64,000 nucleotides of DNA from Yersinia entomophaga (GCF_001656035.1 NZ_CP010029.1:1206885-1270884); one strand, 5' to 3'. Shown: positions 1-10,042, counted from the first letter of the stretch. The notes: generated by a model from the sequence alone, not told the origin. Program-made: numbers and translations.

Positions 1-28
1 GACCTTAACCGAAGAGGTTGACCTTAGC

Positions 29-850
29 ATGGGGAGTTATTTCCTGGCACATGCGGAAGAGGAATCCTGGCTGGGGCGAAAATTTATATGTGAAAATGAA
101 TTAGGTCGACAAAGCTGGCCCAGCGTATTAAGCGATATTAATTTATTAGGTCCGTTCAATTCTGCCAGACGGGAAGGAAACCATGTCACGTTCAGTTATA
201 TTGCCCCCTCTTCTCGCCGGCGCTCTAGTTTTTTCCAAAGCCTATTAACCGACCCTATGGGCGAAATTGATTTTTGTTTTATTCGCGATTTTGACGGCGC
301 ACTTCCCTCTGGCGATAAATTTTGGCAAGTTGACCACCTTTCTGCTGAGAGAATGGCTAGGGAAGAACGCCATTTTCAGATGCACACAGAACTCAGCCTT
401 AAGGTGTTAAAAACCCAGGGTGTTATTTACGATCCCGCCTGTTCTACCGGTGATTTTCTGGCATCCCTGGCTAATAAACTTCCTGAGTTTAATTATATTG
501 GTTCAGATATTTCTCCTCAGATGATCGAATTTGCTCGTGAGAGACATAAGGAACGGCCTATTTCTTTTTCCGTTGGCGACGCCATGTCTTCCCGGCAACG
601 CTGCGATATTCTTATTCTGCGCTTTCTGAATGATGAAGTGATGCAAATAGGTAGCGCGGCGCTCGCTTTTAATCATTTGATCGGCCTATTGAATCCCGGC
701 GGGATAGCATTTGTTTTTGGTCATACTCCCGTATTGGTTCCCATCACAGACCTGGCCTCGGCGCTTGGATTTGAGGTAATAAAGAATACGGCCAGCTCAC
801 TGGATCAGTGCCACATATTTCAGTTTTATATGTTGAGAAAATACCCATGA
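29..850 (+). CDS. Class I SAM-dependent methyltransferase (5' end possibly outside window)
   Basis: The protein has a Rossmann-type SAM-binding core starting near residue 133: motif I reads DPACSTGDFL, followed by an acidic strand end (IGSDIS) and a post-II segment with GDAM, then LNPGG typical of the motif before the last strands. The roughly 120 residues before the core match nothing I recognise. The frame is open back to position 2, so ATG 29 may be internal; a GAGG lies 11 nt upstream, which is a loose Shine-Dalgarno spacing. Its stop overlaps the next ATG by four bases (ATGA), so the two are translationally coupled. The substrate is unknown; a small-molecule biosynthetic or tailoring role is inference only. 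Confidence 0.7.
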   Translation: MGSYFLAHAEEESWLGRKFICENELGRQSWPSVLSDINLLGPFNSARREGNHVTFSYIAPSSRRRSSFFQSLLTDPMGEIDFCFIRDFDGALPSGDKFWQVDHLSAERMAREERHFQMHTELSLKVLKTQGVIYDPACSTGDFLASLANKLPEFNYIGSDISPQMIEFARERHKERPISFSVGDAMSSRQRCDILILRFLNDEVMQIGSAALAFNHLIGLLNPGGIAFVFGHTPVLVPITDLASALGFEVIKNTASSLDQCHIFQFYMLRKYP

Positions 851-1761
851 CGCAAGTGCGTAGCTCAGGTTTCTTCCCGGTTGATGATCTGCACTCCATA
901 TATTGGGAGCGGCATGGAAATCCGCAGGGCGAACCTTGGATCGTTCTCCACGGAGGGCCTGCGGGGCAAAGTCATCTTATTCATACGGCATTTTTTGATT
1001 TGTCACTGTGCGACGTTTTAATTTTTGATCAACGAGGTTGCGGCCAATCTCTTCCTTACGGCGAGCGAAGAATCAATACCATCAACCATCTGGTGGAAGA
1101 TATTGAGAGGCTTCGATGTTTTTTAAAAATGCCGCGTGCCAATATTTTAGGTCTCTCCTGGGGCTGTTGGTTAGGCATTTTATACAAAATTCGCTATGGC
1201 ATGAGCGGTTTGAAACTGGTAATCGGTTGCCCTTTTATTCCTATTGCGACTGTGCAGGAGCTGCATTGGTTTTATTTCCATCAGCAGATCTGCCAGACGC
1301 ATAGGCTAAAACCTTTTATTTTTGCTGAAAACCAACCTAAATCGGCCACCTACTATCGCTGTTTACAGATTTTGGCCACGGGCCTAGCCAGTCAGAAGAG
1401 ATCTATGGCTCAACTTTGGGTGAATACCGATGAAATCGCGACAAATGCGCACCAGGATTTCCATCAGACAATCACGTTAACCGATGAATTTTTCAATCCG
1501 CGAACTTATTCCGCCATCATGCTAGAAATTCATTACCATGCCGCCGGATTTTTTATTACCAACGATATATTGCGACAAGTTGCGCAAATGGACGCTCAGG
1601 GTGTCACTCTCGTTTGTGGTGAAAAAGACCGAATGGGTATGGTTGCAACCAACTGGTTAGCCGAACGGGTTAACGTTGAGGTAATACTCGTGCGGGATAT
1701 CGCTCATCAGGCGCTTCATACAGAAATGATTAAACAACTCCGGCATCTTATTGCCCGATAG
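847..1761 (+). CDS. Alpha/beta hydrolase, proline iminopeptidase-like
   Basis: A 304-residue alpha/beta hydrolase of the S33 (proline iminopeptidase) type. HGGPAG forms the oxyanion-hole loop, DQRGCGQS follows the next strand, the nucleophile elbow is GLSWG, and a late Asp (CGEKDR) and His (IAHQALH) complete the likely triad. The ATG at 847 is chosen because it forms an ATGA overlap with the methyltransferase stop; the open frame to 808 has no better start. In natural-product clusters this family often acts as a tailoring or release hydrolase rather than as a peptidase, and coupling to a methyltransferase makes that possible here, but the substrate is not deducible. Confidence 0.75.
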   Translation: MTQVRSSGFFPVDDLHSIYWERHGNPQGEPWIVLHGGPAGQSHLIHTAFFDLSLCDVLIFDQRGCGQSLPYGERRINTINHLVEDIERLRCFLKMPRANILGLSWGCWLGILYKIRYGMSGLKLVIGCPFIPIATVQELHWFYFHQQICQTHRLKPFIFAENQPKSATYYRCLQILATGLASQKRSMAQLWVNTDEIATNAHQDFHQTITLTDEFFNPRTYSAIMLEIHYHAAGFFITNDILRQVAQMDAQGVTLVCGEKDRMGMVATNWLAERVNVEVILVRDIAHQALHTEMIKQLRHLIAR

Positions 1762-1791
1762 ACATCGCGCTATAGGCAGAGAGTCAACGAT

Positions 1792-1821
1792 AAAAATCCC
1801 CGCAGCCAACGCAAACGGGGA
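1792..1821 (-). terminator. Rho-independent terminator of phoA
   Basis: On the minus strand the stem CTCCCCG...CGGGGA is followed directly by ATTTTTA. It lies about 55 nt past the phoA stop and may also help stop transcription from the convergent hydrolase gene. Confidence 0.6.
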
Positions 1822-1847
1822 GTATATTATTTCCAATAAAATCAATT

Positions 1848-1889
1848 ATTACTTCAACGCCATTACTTCAACGCCATTACTTCAACGCC
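1848..1889. repeat. Three perfect 14-bp tandem repeats across the phoA stop codon
   Basis: The unit ATTACTTCAACGCC occurs at 1848-1861, 1862-1875 and 1876-1889. Read on the minus strand each copy encodes the last PhoA residues Ala-Leu-Lys followed by TAA. The copy at 1876-1889 is the functional C terminus; the other two lie behind the stop and do not change the protein. This looks like recent slippage duplication. Confidence 0.95.
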
Positions 1890-3313
1890 ATTGCATCACG
1901 CATGGTAAAGAACAGGTCGGTTTGGTCAGTTAGACCCACGACGTTAGCCGCGTGAGGGCCATAGGCAGCAATGCGTAGCTGCGTGCCGGTATGACCTTGA
2001 GAGTCATCTTCGGAATTCCCATAACTGATCGCCATCACCGCGCCATCTTTGGTCATTAATGCCTGCGTCAACCCCGGCGCCTTGGCATCGGCCTCGACGA
2101 TCTGGCTGGAATGAGCATGGTCGGCGGTCACAATCACCAGCGTGTTGCCGTCGGCTTTTGCGAACTCGAGCGCTTTTTGTACCGCTTCATCCAAATCAAC
2201 AGTTTCACCGAACTGACCACAAGGGTTCGCGGCATGATCCTGTTTATCAATTGACGCCCCTTCTACCTGTAGGAAGAAACCTTTTTCATTGGTTTTCAAC
2301 ACTTCTATGGCTTTTTCTGTCATGGCGGCCAACGTTGGAATATCCGCAGTGCGTTCCGGATTCACCTCGCAGGTGACTGGAGATTTATCGATATTACCGT
2401 GGTATGACGCCTTCGGGCCTAACCAACGCACTGGCATATTACCCGCCGAGAATAGGCCAAGAACGGGTTTATCCTGATTTGCCTGAGTTACCCCATTGAG
2501 ATCATTCAGACTCTCAACAATCAGATAACCGCGGGCAATAGCCTGGTCGCGCAAGGATTTATCCTTCCACTCGCCGGCCTTAGCCAGTTGCTCAAAAGAT
2601 TTTGCTCCGCCGCCTAGCGTGATATCTGCCCGGGCTTGGATCATTTGCTCGGTTATCGAACCTCTTCCGCCGTTTTCCAGCGCATTGGTCGCGCATTTTT
2701 CGCTAGTTTCTTCAGGGCCATAGCATTTGCGACCGGTAACGTGAGCAAACTGAGCGGCAGGCGTGGCATCTTGCAACTCTGCGGTAGAAACGTTGCCAGT
2801 GGCTTTCCCTGCCGCTTTCGCCAGTTCCAGAATGGTGATGTGATCTTTGCCTGTAACATCCACACCCAACGCGCCGTTATAAGTTTTAACGCCGCTTGAC
2901 CATGCGGTGGCTGACGCAGCGGAATCAGTTACATAATTCGGTTTTTGCGTCTTTTTGTCTAAAGAGTAATGCGTGTATTGACCCGTCAGTGGCAAGGCAT
3001 CAATGCCTTTGAAGAAACCGCCGGCACCCGCCGCATAGTTACGCGCCGAGGTGATTTCAGAATCGCCCATTCCATCGCCAATCAGCAAAATGACATTTTT
3101 TACGGTTTTATCCGATAAAGAGTCGCGTAAAGCCTGCGTCTGGTCACTATCTAATCGACGAGCTCCGCCGAACTGAGTGATGTCGCCTTTCGCGGAACGG
3201 TCATATAAGCCCGTTTCTGCGGCACTGGCGTTAGGCATCAGTAATGTGCAACTGGTAGACAGCAACAGCGTTGATAATGCGACTCGGGAAGCGGTAGAAA
3301 TGCGCTTTGACAT
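1877..3313 (-). CDS. phoA: Periplasmic alkaline phosphatase
   Basis: Hydrolyses phosphomonoesters in the periplasm to release phosphate during phosphate starvation. The 478-residue precursor has a Sec signal peptide (KR-rich start, hydrophobic stretch, ASA/AE cleavage). The catalytic serine lies in [10 protein letters not shown], metal ligands are seen in [11 protein letters not shown], the [10 protein letters not shown] segment and TADHAHS, and four cysteines (two near residues 200-210, two later) can form the two disulfides of E. coli PhoA. An AAAGGAA Shine-Dalgarno precedes the ATG. A Pho box and -10 lie upstream, so control by PhoB is expected. The gene stands alone, convergent with the hydrolase gene. 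Confidence 0.97.
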   Translation of the reverse strand: MSKRISTASRVALSTLLLSTSCTLLMPNASAAETGLYDRSAKGDITQFGGARRLDSDQTQALRDSLSDKTVKNVILLIGDGMGDSEITSARNYAAGAGGFFKGIDALPLTGQYTHYSLDKKTQKPNYVTDSAASATAWSSGVKTYNGALGVDVTGKDHITILELAKAAGKATGNVSTAELQDATPAAQFAHVTGRKCYGPEETSEKCATNALENGGRGSITEQMIQARADITLGGGAKSFEQLAKAGEWKDKSLRDQAIARGYLIVESLNDLNGVTQANQDKPVLGLFSAGNMPVRWLGPKASYHGNIDKSPVTCEVNPERTADIPTLAAMTEKAIEVLKTNEKGFFLQVEGASIDKQDHAANPCGQFGETVDLDEAVQKALEFAKADGNTLVIVTADHAHSSQIVEADAKAPGLTQALMTKDGAVMAISYGNSEDDSQGHTGTQLRIAAYGPHAANVVGLTDQTDLFFTMRDAMALK

Positions 3314-3369
3314 CGGTAGAGTTCCTTTTGTAACACACTAATACAGTTTGTATTTATTGGTTACATTGG

Positions 3370-3403
3370 ATACTAGAGCAGCCGGATGACGTTTTTATGA
3401 CGG
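3370..3403 (-). promoter_or_regulatory. Pho box and -10 of the phoA promoter
   Basis: On the minus strand CCGTCAT-AAAA-ACGTCAT (3386-3403) matches the PhoB consensus of two CTGTCAT repeats separated by 4 AT-rich bases. Ten bases downstream TAGTAT (3370-3375) sits where a PhoB-dependent -10 belongs. The rest of the gap to sbmC holds only a small hairpin (AGCGGCA/TGCCGCT, 3478-3494) that could end sbmC transcription. Confidence 0.8.
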
Positions 3404-3627
3404 CTTATGTTAATTATTTCACCCTCATTTTTAATCAAACTACTTTAAAAAACATCGGCTCAATTTTACTAACAGAAAGCGGCATTTTGCCGCTCTGGCA
3501 TGCTTTCCCATGTTCCCTATTTACCGACATCCCTGCCTCACTGAAACATCACCATATTTATCAAAAAGTTAAACCAGTAAGGGCAGAATTTAGCGAGTAG
3601 GAAAGTATTCACTCCGCGGAGTACGAG

Positions 3628-4107
3628 TTACTCGGTGTCCATCGGTCTCACTGACTGATAGATATCAATATCGAAATAACCGTCGGCCATTCCGTCATTC
3701 AAATAGACCTCAAAACACGCACCTTCTGCCGGGAGGTAGCCACTGGCGGGTAAATGCAGGTTATACAACTCTCCCCATGCCTTGGCATAATCCCCATCGG
3801 TCACCCGCGCACGATAAACCGCATAAGTCCCACCAGGTATTATTTGTAAAAGCACACCACTGCTGGCATGCGCGGGCAAGACAAAATCATCGGCCACAGA
3901 AAAAGCCACATCAGCCCGCAGATTGGCGGGTGGCGTGGTTTCAGGGTTATCCCAATAAAGCGCTAGCCAGGATTCATAGGGTAACGGGTGCTGCTGCTGC
4001 CAGGATGATAACTGTTTGAAACCAAGAGGAATGGTTTCGGCGTAAGGGCCAATCACCCGAATACTGACAACTTGCTGCGGCTGTTTTTCAATAATGCGAA
4101 ATGTCAT
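3628..4107 (-). CDS. sbmC: DNA gyrase inhibitor, GyrI/SbmC family
   Basis: A 159-residue GyrI-like (SOUL-fold-related) protein, close in length to E. coli SbmC (157). E. coli SbmC binds gyrase and protects cells from gyrase poisons such as microcin B17. Seen here are the family-typical start (FRIIEKQPQQVVSIRVIGPYAE), a central DVAFSVADDF strand and the PGGTYAVYRA and CFEVYLND segments near the end. A GAGAGG Shine-Dalgarno precedes the ATG. A near-consensus LexA box about 107 bp upstream supports SOS induction as in E. coli. A second, more distant GyrI-like gene is at 44686. Confidence 0.93.
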   Translation of the reverse strand: MTFRIIEKQPQQVVSIRVIGPYAETIPLGFKQLSSWQQQHPLPYESWLALYWDNPETTPPANLRADVAFSVADDFVLPAHASSGVLLQIIPGGTYAVYRARVTDGDYAKAWGELYNLHLPASGYLPAEGACFEVYLNDGMADGYFDIDIYQSVRPMDTE

Positions 4108-4214
4108 CGTAGCGGCCTCTCAAGATAAGATTTAGGAAGATCTCTCTTCTCACGAACGGTTTCAAATACGATACTGAGCCTGATTGAACGTGAGTAAATA
4201 TCAATGCGTCGTGG

Positions 4215-4234
4215 TACTGTATAAATAAACAGTA
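4215..4234. promoter_or_regulatory. LexA (SOS) box upstream of sbmC
   Basis: TACTGTATAAATAAACAGTA fits the LexA consensus TACTG(TA)5CAGTA with only two central changes. It sits inside a longer perfect inverted repeat with 11-bp arms (CGTGGTACTGT / ACAGTACCACG, 4210-4239). It lies between sbmC and the disrupted amidohydrolase gene, about 107 bp from the sbmC start. Confidence 0.88.
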
Positions 4235-4416
4235 CCACGATATTATCTGAATATCGCTCATTTATACAGCGTTAATTGCGCTATTTTTGTTCTATTTCGC
4301 GCCAATTGCCTCATCAGGCAAGCGCTCGCCAGCACGTTGTTGGTTGGCGGTTGTTTATTTTGGACCGATTTCACCCAATTGACTCTTCCTTAATTCGCGA
4401 CCAACTCGCCGCACAA

Positions 4417-5110
4417 TCAGCAACGGTCACTAAATTGTTGCCACAGTTGCGTTAGAATACGCGACAATTTTTCTGCCCATTGCTGTTGTCCAAAGGATGG
4501 CATAAGGTTCGTTGACCCCGACCTGTAAATCGCCTTCTGCACGTAATAATTCAACCAGCAATAAAGCCCATTCCGGATTGCGGTTAAACAGCGTACCGAT
4601 CTGCCAAGGTCTGGCCACACCTTTAAAAGTTGGCGTAAAACTATGCATAGAAATGATAACGCTAGGTTGCCCTTGGGCTGCGCGTCGATCCAGCGTTTGG
4701 CGAATAAGATCGTGGTAAGGCTGGAAAATTTCGGTTCTGCGGGCTTCTGCCTGCGCGGGGGTGACACTTTGATTGCCTGGAATCGTGGTTTGCTCGGAAA
4801 TTTCAGGGATAGAACTGGCGATACCGGGAGTACGGTTACAGTCGATGACCAGGCGAGAATAACGCTGATGGATTAAGGTGGCATCCAGCAGCTCACTGAG
4901 CCGTTGAGCTACGGGTAAAGAGCCGATATCCCAGCCAATATGTCGATCTATTTCGCCGGGCGGTAGGCCTAAATCACCTAATCGCGAGGGGATAGTTTGC
5001 CCGGCATGGTCAGCCAGGAAAATGAAAGGAGAGACTGCACAAGCGCGTTCTAGCACGGCCGGCGAGCAATCCTCAGCGGTTAATAAGGGCTGCGGGCGGT
5101 CAACTGACAT
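4417..5110 (-). pseudogene. N-formylglutamate amidohydrolase with internal deletion
   Basis: The first 205 or so residues are a good N-formylglutamate amidohydrolase: SPFIFLADHAGQ near the start, HIGWDIG, the DCNRTPG motif, SMHSFTP and RPWQIG. The conserved segment after NEPYA (normally SDxTDYTIPVHGExRGxPHVxIEIRQDL) is missing. In its place the frame runs into unrelated residues and stops at 4430, while the family-like tail GQQQWAEKLSRILTQLWQQ continues in another frame to 4417. This is best explained by one out-of-frame deletion of roughly 90-110 bp with its junction near 4491-4501. The enzyme would convert N-formylglutamate to glutamate and formate; it is probably inactive here. Confidence 0.75.
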
Positions 5111-5358
5111 CTTTCTGACTCCGATAGATTAGGCAAAACCTCATCCTAGTCGCTATTTAAGGCTATGCCCAGTCACGGCTGATAACCTGGCATAATCAGT
5201 TTGAAGGATAAAGACTAACGCTTTGTAGTTAATCAGTGCGAACCACTTCGCATTGTCAATGATAGGCGGCATAAAACTGACAGAGGCTATTCAAAAACGC
5301 CGGTTTTTCGTGCCATACTGCTGTTGATAAAACCAGTAGATAACCCCCACGGAGCCTT

Positions 5359-5877
5359 ATGGAAACCTTTTACATTGACCGTACTGACACCCCAGCAGGT
5401 GAACTGGTCATTATTGGCGATAGCGAACATAACCTGCGCGCCATTGATTGGGTCGATCACTATGAAAGACTGCTGAAATTACTGACGTCTCACTATGGGC
5501 CAAATACTTTTACGCTGACTGAAAAGATTAATCCTGGCGGTTTAACCGAGAAAATGCAGCGTTACTTTGCCGGTGAGCTGGATATTATCGATGGCCTGCC
5601 GGTAAAAACTGCGGGGACGGCGTTTCAACGGCAAGTGTGGCAAGAGTTGCGCAACATTCCCTGCGGGAAAACCATATCCTACGGCGAATTGGCTCAACGA
5701 ATTGGTCGCCCTACTGCTTCCCGCGCCGTGGGCATGGCTAATGGCCTGAACCCAGTCTCCATTGTGGTGCCCTGTCATCGCGTCATCGGCGCGTCCGGCT
5801 CGCTGACCGGCTACGCCGGTGGCGTAGAGCGGAAACGTTGGTTATTGGCTCATGAAGGTTATCTTTTAGCGCGCTAA
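5359..5877 (+). CDS. ogt: Methylated-DNA--protein-cysteine methyltransferase
   Basis: Suicidal repair protein that moves alkyl groups from O6-alkylguanine or O4-alkylthymine to its own cysteine. The 172-residue protein (E. coli Ogt 171) carries the active-site motif PCHRVIG, the upstream Arg-finger region [13 protein letters not shown] and the helix-turn-helix-like segment around [20 protein letters not shown] precedes the ATG. It lies just upstream of fnr in the same direction, an arrangement shared with E. coli. Confidence 0.96.
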   Translation: METFYIDRTDTPAGELVIIGDSEHNLRAIDWVDHYERLLKLLTSHYGPNTFTLTEKINPGGLTEKMQRYFAGELDIIDGLPVKTAGTAFQRQVWQELRNIPCGKTISYGELAQRIGRPTASRAVGMANGLNPVSIVVPCHRVIGASGSLTGYAGGVERKRWLLAHEGYLLAR

Positions 5878-5917
5878 GCATTGTTACTCTTATCAGACGC
5901 CTTAAAAGATGTTAAAA

Positions 5918-5931
5918 TTGACAAATATCAA
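5918..5931. promoter_or_regulatory. FNR box upstream of fnr (autoregulation)
   Basis: TTGACAAATATCAA matches the FNR consensus TTGAT-N4-ATCAA with one difference and lies 20 bp before the fnr ATG. E. coli fnr has a nearly identical element at the same place, used for negative autoregulation under anaerobiosis. Confidence 0.85.
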
Positions 5932-5950
5932 TATTAATGGGAATACCCTC

Positions 5951-6703
5951 ATGATCCCGGAAAAACGTGTTATCCGACGTATCCAGTCAGGTGGTTGCGC
6001 AATTCATTGTCAGGATTGCAGCATCAGCCAACTCTGTATTCCTTTTACCTTAAATGAGCACGAGCTGGATCAGCTCGACAACATCATTGAAAGGAAAAAG
6101 CCTATTCAGAAAGGACAGGCGTTGTTCAAAGCTGGCGATGAGCTGAAGTCTTTGTATGCTATTCGTTCCGGGACCATTAAGAGCTATACCATTACCGAAG
6201 AAGGCGATGAGCAAATTACCGGTTTCCATCTGGCTGGTGATTTGGTTGGTTTCGATGCGATCAGCAATTTACAACACCCGAGTTTTGCTCAGGCGCTGGA
6301 AACTTCGATGGTCTGTGAGATTCCGTTCGATACGCTGGATGATTTATCCGGCAAAATGCCTAACCTGCGTCAGCAGATGATGCGTTTGATGAGCGGTGAA
6401 ATCAAAGGCGATCAGGATATGATTCTGTTGCTATCGAAGAAAAACGCGGAAGAGCGTCTGGCCGCCTTTATCTATAACCTGTCGCGCCGTTTTGCCCAAC
6501 GTGGTTTCTCACCTCGTGAGTTCCGCCTGACGATGACGCGTGGCGATATCGGTAATTATCTGGGGCTAACGGTTGAAACCATTAGCCGCTTGCTGGGCCG
6601 CTTCCAGAAAAGTGGAATCCTCAGCGTAAAAGGCAAATACATTACCATTGAAAATACCGAAGCGCTGGCACAGCTCGCGGGTAACCCAAAACCGGTGTGC
6701 TAA
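5951..6703 (+). CDS. fnr: Global anaerobic regulator FNR
   Basis: Oxygen-sensing CRP-family transcription factor. With the ATG at 5951 the protein is 250 residues, equal to E. coli FNR; the upstream ATG at 5909 is rejected because the 14 extra residues are unlike FNR and would be translated from the FNR-box region. Cluster ligands Cys20, Cys23, Cys29 and Cys122 are all present ([16 protein letters not shown] and SMVCEIPF). A cyclic-nucleotide-like domain is followed by a dimer helix and a C-terminal helix-turn-helix with recognition helix [10 protein letters not shown]. Targets visible in this window are fnr itself and fnrS. Confidence 0.98.
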   Translation: MIPEKRVIRRIQSGGCAIHCQDCSISQLCIPFTLNEHELDQLDNIIERKKPIQKGQALFKAGDELKSLYAIRSGTIKSYTITEEGDEQITGFHLAGDLVGFDAISNLQHPSFAQALETSMVCEIPFDTLDDLSGKMPNLRQQMMRLMSGEIKGDQDMILLLSKKNAEERLAAFIYNLSRRFAQRGFSPREFRLTMTRGDIGNYLGLTVETISRLLGRFQKSGILSVKGKYITIENTEALAQLAGNPKPVC

Positions 6704-6838
6704 TCTGACCTAATGCCAGATCAATAATTTGCATATTTATTGGTCTGGCTCTCTATCCCCCCTGTTCTGTTTTTCCATCATGGTTTACTCTGTAAGTAAC
6801 ACACTGTTAATAGTGATTCGCAGTTGTAAGGAGACCCT

Positions 6839-7804
6839 ATGGCAAAGTATCAGAATATTCTGGTGGCTATTGACCCCAATCAGGACGATCAACCGGCATT
6901 GCGCCGAGCTGTTTATCTGGTGCAGCGTAACGGCGGGCAAATCACAGCCTTCCTCGCTATCTACGATCTTTCTTATGATATGACCACCCTGCTTTCGCCA
7001 GATGAACGAACGGCGATGCGTAAAGGCGTGATCAGTCAACGCGCAGCCTGGATTGCCGAACAGTGTCGTTTCTACGTTGAAGCGGGCATTCCCATTGATA
7101 TTAAAGTGGTTTGGCACAACCGACCCTATGAAGCCATAATTCAGGAAGTCCTGAGTGCGAAGCATGATTTGCTGTTAAAAATGGCTCATCAGCACGATCG
7201 GCTGGAATCTATTATTTTTACCCCAACAGATTGGCACTTATTGCGTAAATGCCCCTGCCCTGTGTGGATGGTGAAAGATCAACCTTGGCCTGAAGACGGT
7301 ACGGCTTTGGTGGCGGTTAACCTGTCCAGCGAAGATCCACTTCACGATCCGCTCAACCTCAAACTGGTACAAGAAACCAAAGAGCTGGCCGAGCATGTTA
7401 ACCAAACGGCGGTGCATCTCATTAGCGCCTATCCGGTGACGCCAATCAATATTGCCATTGAACTGCCTGATTTTGATCCGAGCGTATATAACGATGCTAT
7501 TCGCGGCCAGCATTTGATAGCCATGAAAGCGTTGCGGCAAAAATTTGGTTTGGACGAGAAATACACCCATGTGGAAAAAGGTCTACCGGAAGAAGTGATT
7601 CCGGATCTGGCTGAGCACCTACGCGCTGGCGTGGTCGTACTGGGCACATTGGGGCGAACCGGTCTTTCCGCCGCTTTTATCGGTAATACAACCGAACATG
7701 TGATCGACCATCTGAAATGTGATTTGCTGGCAATCAAGCCGGATGGATTTACCTGCCCAGTGGAGTGTAATGAGGATGGTGACGGTCTGTCATCCAACGG
7801 ATAA
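6839..7804 (+). CDS. uspE: Universal stress protein E
   Basis: A cytoplasmic tandem universal stress protein of 321 residues (E. coli UspE 316), linked to resistance to DNA damage, motility and aggregation. Two Usp domains are visible: residues 1-150 starting [15 protein letters not shown], and a second ending in the [35 protein letters not shown] signature. AAGGAG lies directly upstream of the ATG. It follows fnr; the small E. coli gene ynaJ, usually found near here, is absent. Confidence 0.96.
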   Translation: MAKYQNILVAIDPNQDDQPALRRAVYLVQRNGGQITAFLAIYDLSYDMTTLLSPDERTAMRKGVISQRAAWIAEQCRFYVEAGIPIDIKVVWHNRPYEAIIQEVLSAKHDLLLKMAHQHDRLESIIFTPTDWHLLRKCPCPVWMVKDQPWPEDGTALVAVNLSSEDPLHDPLNLKLVQETKELAEHVNQTAVHLISAYPVTPINIAIELPDFDPSVYNDAIRGQHLIAMKALRQKFGLDEKYTHVEKGLPEEVIPDLAEHLRAGVVVLGTLGRTGLSAAFIGNTTEHVIDHLKCDLLAIKPDGFTCPVECNEDGDGLSSNG

Positions 7805-7854
7805 CGACCACTAAGCTTAGCGGCGATAAATTTAGCGATAACCTCTTCAATACC

Positions 7855-7885
7855 AAAGCCAGTCTGTGAAAACGGACTGGCTTTT
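7855..7885 (+). terminator. Terminator after uspE
   Basis: A perfect 10-bp stem AAAGCCAGTC/GACTGGCTTT with a 10-nt loop, ending in a T-rich tail. The remaining bases to ulaG hold no recognisable gene. Confidence 0.8.
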
Positions 7886-8089
7886 GCTTAGTGAGCTAAC
7901 TCAAAACGATATCAAAACGATAGGTTGTCTGCTCCGCACCGGTGCCGATAAATCAGGCACATCCGGTGCGTTCCCTACCCTTGAAAATTCCCTTACAGCA
8001 GTGTAATAGCAGGTTTTTAGCCTTAGCCTTTGGCTGATAAAAAGGACGCCAGTCGCTCCAGCGCCTGCTTGCATCGAGTATTCATTCAG

Positions 8090-9157
8090 CTACAGGAAGG
8101 CTTTGTATGGCAGCTCTGGCTCATCGATAAAGATATCGTGGAAGCCTCGGTTATGCTGATAATGCATTTTATGCTTGTCCGTTGGATAGGTGTACTTTCC
8201 GCCGACTTGCCAGAAGAACGGCGCAAATTTGTAGTCCAATCGATCTTTTTTCATTTTCCACAGTACCTCGATTTCACGAGTGTCACTTTGGAAGTTAGCC
8301 CAGATATCGTGATGGAACGGCACCACTACCTGCGCATTCAGAGATTCAGCGGCGCGCAGAATATCTGATGAAGTCATTTTATCCGTTACACCGCGCGGGT
8401 TTTCACCGTAGGACAACAGCGCGACGTCAATATCGTAATCGTTACCGTGTTTAGCGTAATAATTTGAGTAGTGAGAGTCGCCAGAATGGTAGATCGTGCC
8501 ACCGCTGGTTTTTATCAGGTAGTTCACCGCACGCTCATCCATGGTATCCAGCAGAGCCTTATCCTTGGAGGATGTGCCTTTTGGTAATGTAATCAGTGCA
8601 GTACGGTCAAAAGAGTCCAACACGGTGATTTGAATATCGCCAATATCAATCACCGATCCAACTTTTGCCACGATGCAGCGTTCTTCCGGGACGCCCCAGC
8701 CAAGCCACAGATTAACGCAGGCCTGCGGGCCGATAAATTTCACATGATCGTCGCAGTTTTGCAGCACCGCGGCAGCGACGTTGACGTCGATATGATCGGC
8801 GTGATCGTGAGTAGCCAGCACGGCATCAATTTTCTTGATGGCAAAAGGGTCTAATACAAAAGGCGAAGTCCGAAGATTTGGCTGTAATGCCCGCACGCCG
8901 CCCATACGCATCATTTGATGTTGAGCATTCATATAAGGATTAGACTGCGTTCTTTTCCCAGTGCCACACCAAAAATCGATAGAAATGTTGGTATCACCGG
9001 CGGATTTAAGCCAGATACCGGTACATCCTAACCACCACATGGCGAAAGTATTGGGTTGAACCTCGGTTTTTTCGATTTCTTCATTTAACCAGGTTCCCCA
9101 CTCAGGGAAAGTGTTCAAAATCCATGACTCACGGGTAATCTCGTTTACTTTGCTCAT
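8090..9157 (-). CDS. ulaG: L-ascorbate-6-phosphate lactonase
   Basis: A cytoplasmic metallo-beta-lactamase-fold enzyme that opens L-ascorbate-6-phosphate to 3-keto-L-gulonate-6-phosphate, the first step after PTS uptake. The 355 residues match E. coli UlaG (354) from start to end. Metal-binding signature [20 protein letters not shown] and VPFHHDIW are seen. It follows ulaR with a 24-bp gap and is probably co-transcribed with it, divergent from the ulaAB operon. Confidence 0.96.
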   Translation of the reverse strand: MSKVNEITRESWILNTFPEWGTWLNEEIEKTEVQPNTFAMWWLGCTGIWLKSAGDTNISIDFWCGTGKRTQSNPYMNAQHQMMRMGGVRALQPNLRTSPFVLDPFAIKKIDAVLATHDHADHIDVNVAAAVLQNCDDHVKFIGPQACVNLWLGWGVPEERCIVAKVGSVIDIGDIQITVLDSFDRTALITLPKGTSSKDKALLDTMDERAVNYLIKTSGGTIYHSGDSHYSNYYAKHGNDYDIDVALLSYGENPRGVTDKMTSSDILRAAESLNAQVVVPFHHDIWANFQSDTREIEVLWKMKKDRLDYKFAPFFWQVGGKYTYPTDKHKMHYQHNRGFHDIFIDEPELPYKAFL

Positions 9158-9181
9158 AATCAGACCTTTAGGATAAAGAAA

Positions 9182-9940
9182 TTAGACCAAAATGACGTCT
9201 ACCCCCTGCGCTTTCAGGCTGCTGATAACCTCTGGATTTGCATCCTTGCCGGTAATCAGAATATCGATTTTACTGGCTGGGCAAAACAGTAAACCCGTGC
9301 GCTGCCCCACTTTGGAGCTATCAACGACCACCACCAGTTTGCTGATTTTGTTCAGCATCTGCTGTTCCGAAACTGCGGTTAACATATCGGTTTTATACAG
9401 CCCGGTTTCATTGAGCGCCTTGCCACTTGTAAACATCCATTTGCCTGCATAAGCATCAAAAGTTGTCGAGGTAGGGTTAAGAATAATATTTTGCGTTTTG
9501 TTGTATTGACCTCCAATAATGATCACGCACTCGTGGTCGTTCTCAATCAGATAACAAGCCAGCGGGAAGTAATTCGTCACGATTTGTACGTCGCGCCCGC
9601 ACAAAGTTTGTCCCAGTAAAAATGCGGTGGAACCGCAGTTAAGCACTATGCTGTCACCGTCCTGACATAGTTCCGATGCCTTGGCGGCAATGCGTGATTT
9701 TTCTTCATAGTTATCGGCGTTATTAATGTTCAGCGGCGACCAGGCCTGCTTCTTTTTATCCACGATGCACTCCGCACCGTTGCGTACCTTTCTTAACTGT
9801 TTCAATGCATCCAGCTTGGCGATGTCACGTCGTGCCGTCGCGGGTGAAATATCAAAACGCTCAATAAGATCGTTAATAGTGAGAGACCGCTTCGCATTTA
9901 CCCAAGCCACGATTTCATGGTGACGTTGCATTTCATTCAT
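9182..9940 (-). CDS. ulaR: DeoR-family repressor of the ascorbate regulon
   Basis: A DeoR-type repressor of ascorbate use. The N-terminal helix-turn-helix includes FDISPATARRDIAKLDALKQLRKVRNGAE, and the C-terminal effector domain has the family SIVLNCGSTAFLLG start. The open frame reaches 10051, but the ATG at 9940 is chosen because it gives a protein of 252 residues (E. coli UlaR 251) that aligns at the start (MNEMQRHHEI) and is preceded by TAGGA. It lies at the operon junction, so its own promoter and that of ulaAB share the 390-bp divergent region. Confidence 0.92.
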   Translation of the reverse strand: MNEMQRHHEIVAWVNAKRSLTINDLIERFDISPATARRDIAKLDALKQLRKVRNGAECIVDKKKQAWSPLNINNADNYEEKSRIAAKASELCQDGDSIVLNCGSTAFLLGQTLCGRDVQIVTNYFPLACYLIENDHECVIIIGGQYNKTQNIILNPTSTTFDAYAGKWMFTSGKALNETGLYKTDMLTAVSEQQMLNKISKLVVVVDSSKVGQRTGLLFCPASKIDILITGKDANPEVISSLKAQGVDVILV

Positions 9941-10042
9941 TTCAGTCATCCTACGATAACCGCTCACATGCTGATTACATGGTGATTGGTTTTGATTTAA
10001 ATTGATCATATACGTGAGAAAAATAACTGTCAATGTCATAAT

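Noticed and set aside
3397..3600. 67-residue ORF between phoA and sbmC
   Set aside because: Starts inside the Pho box, no ribosome site, no coding-like composition.
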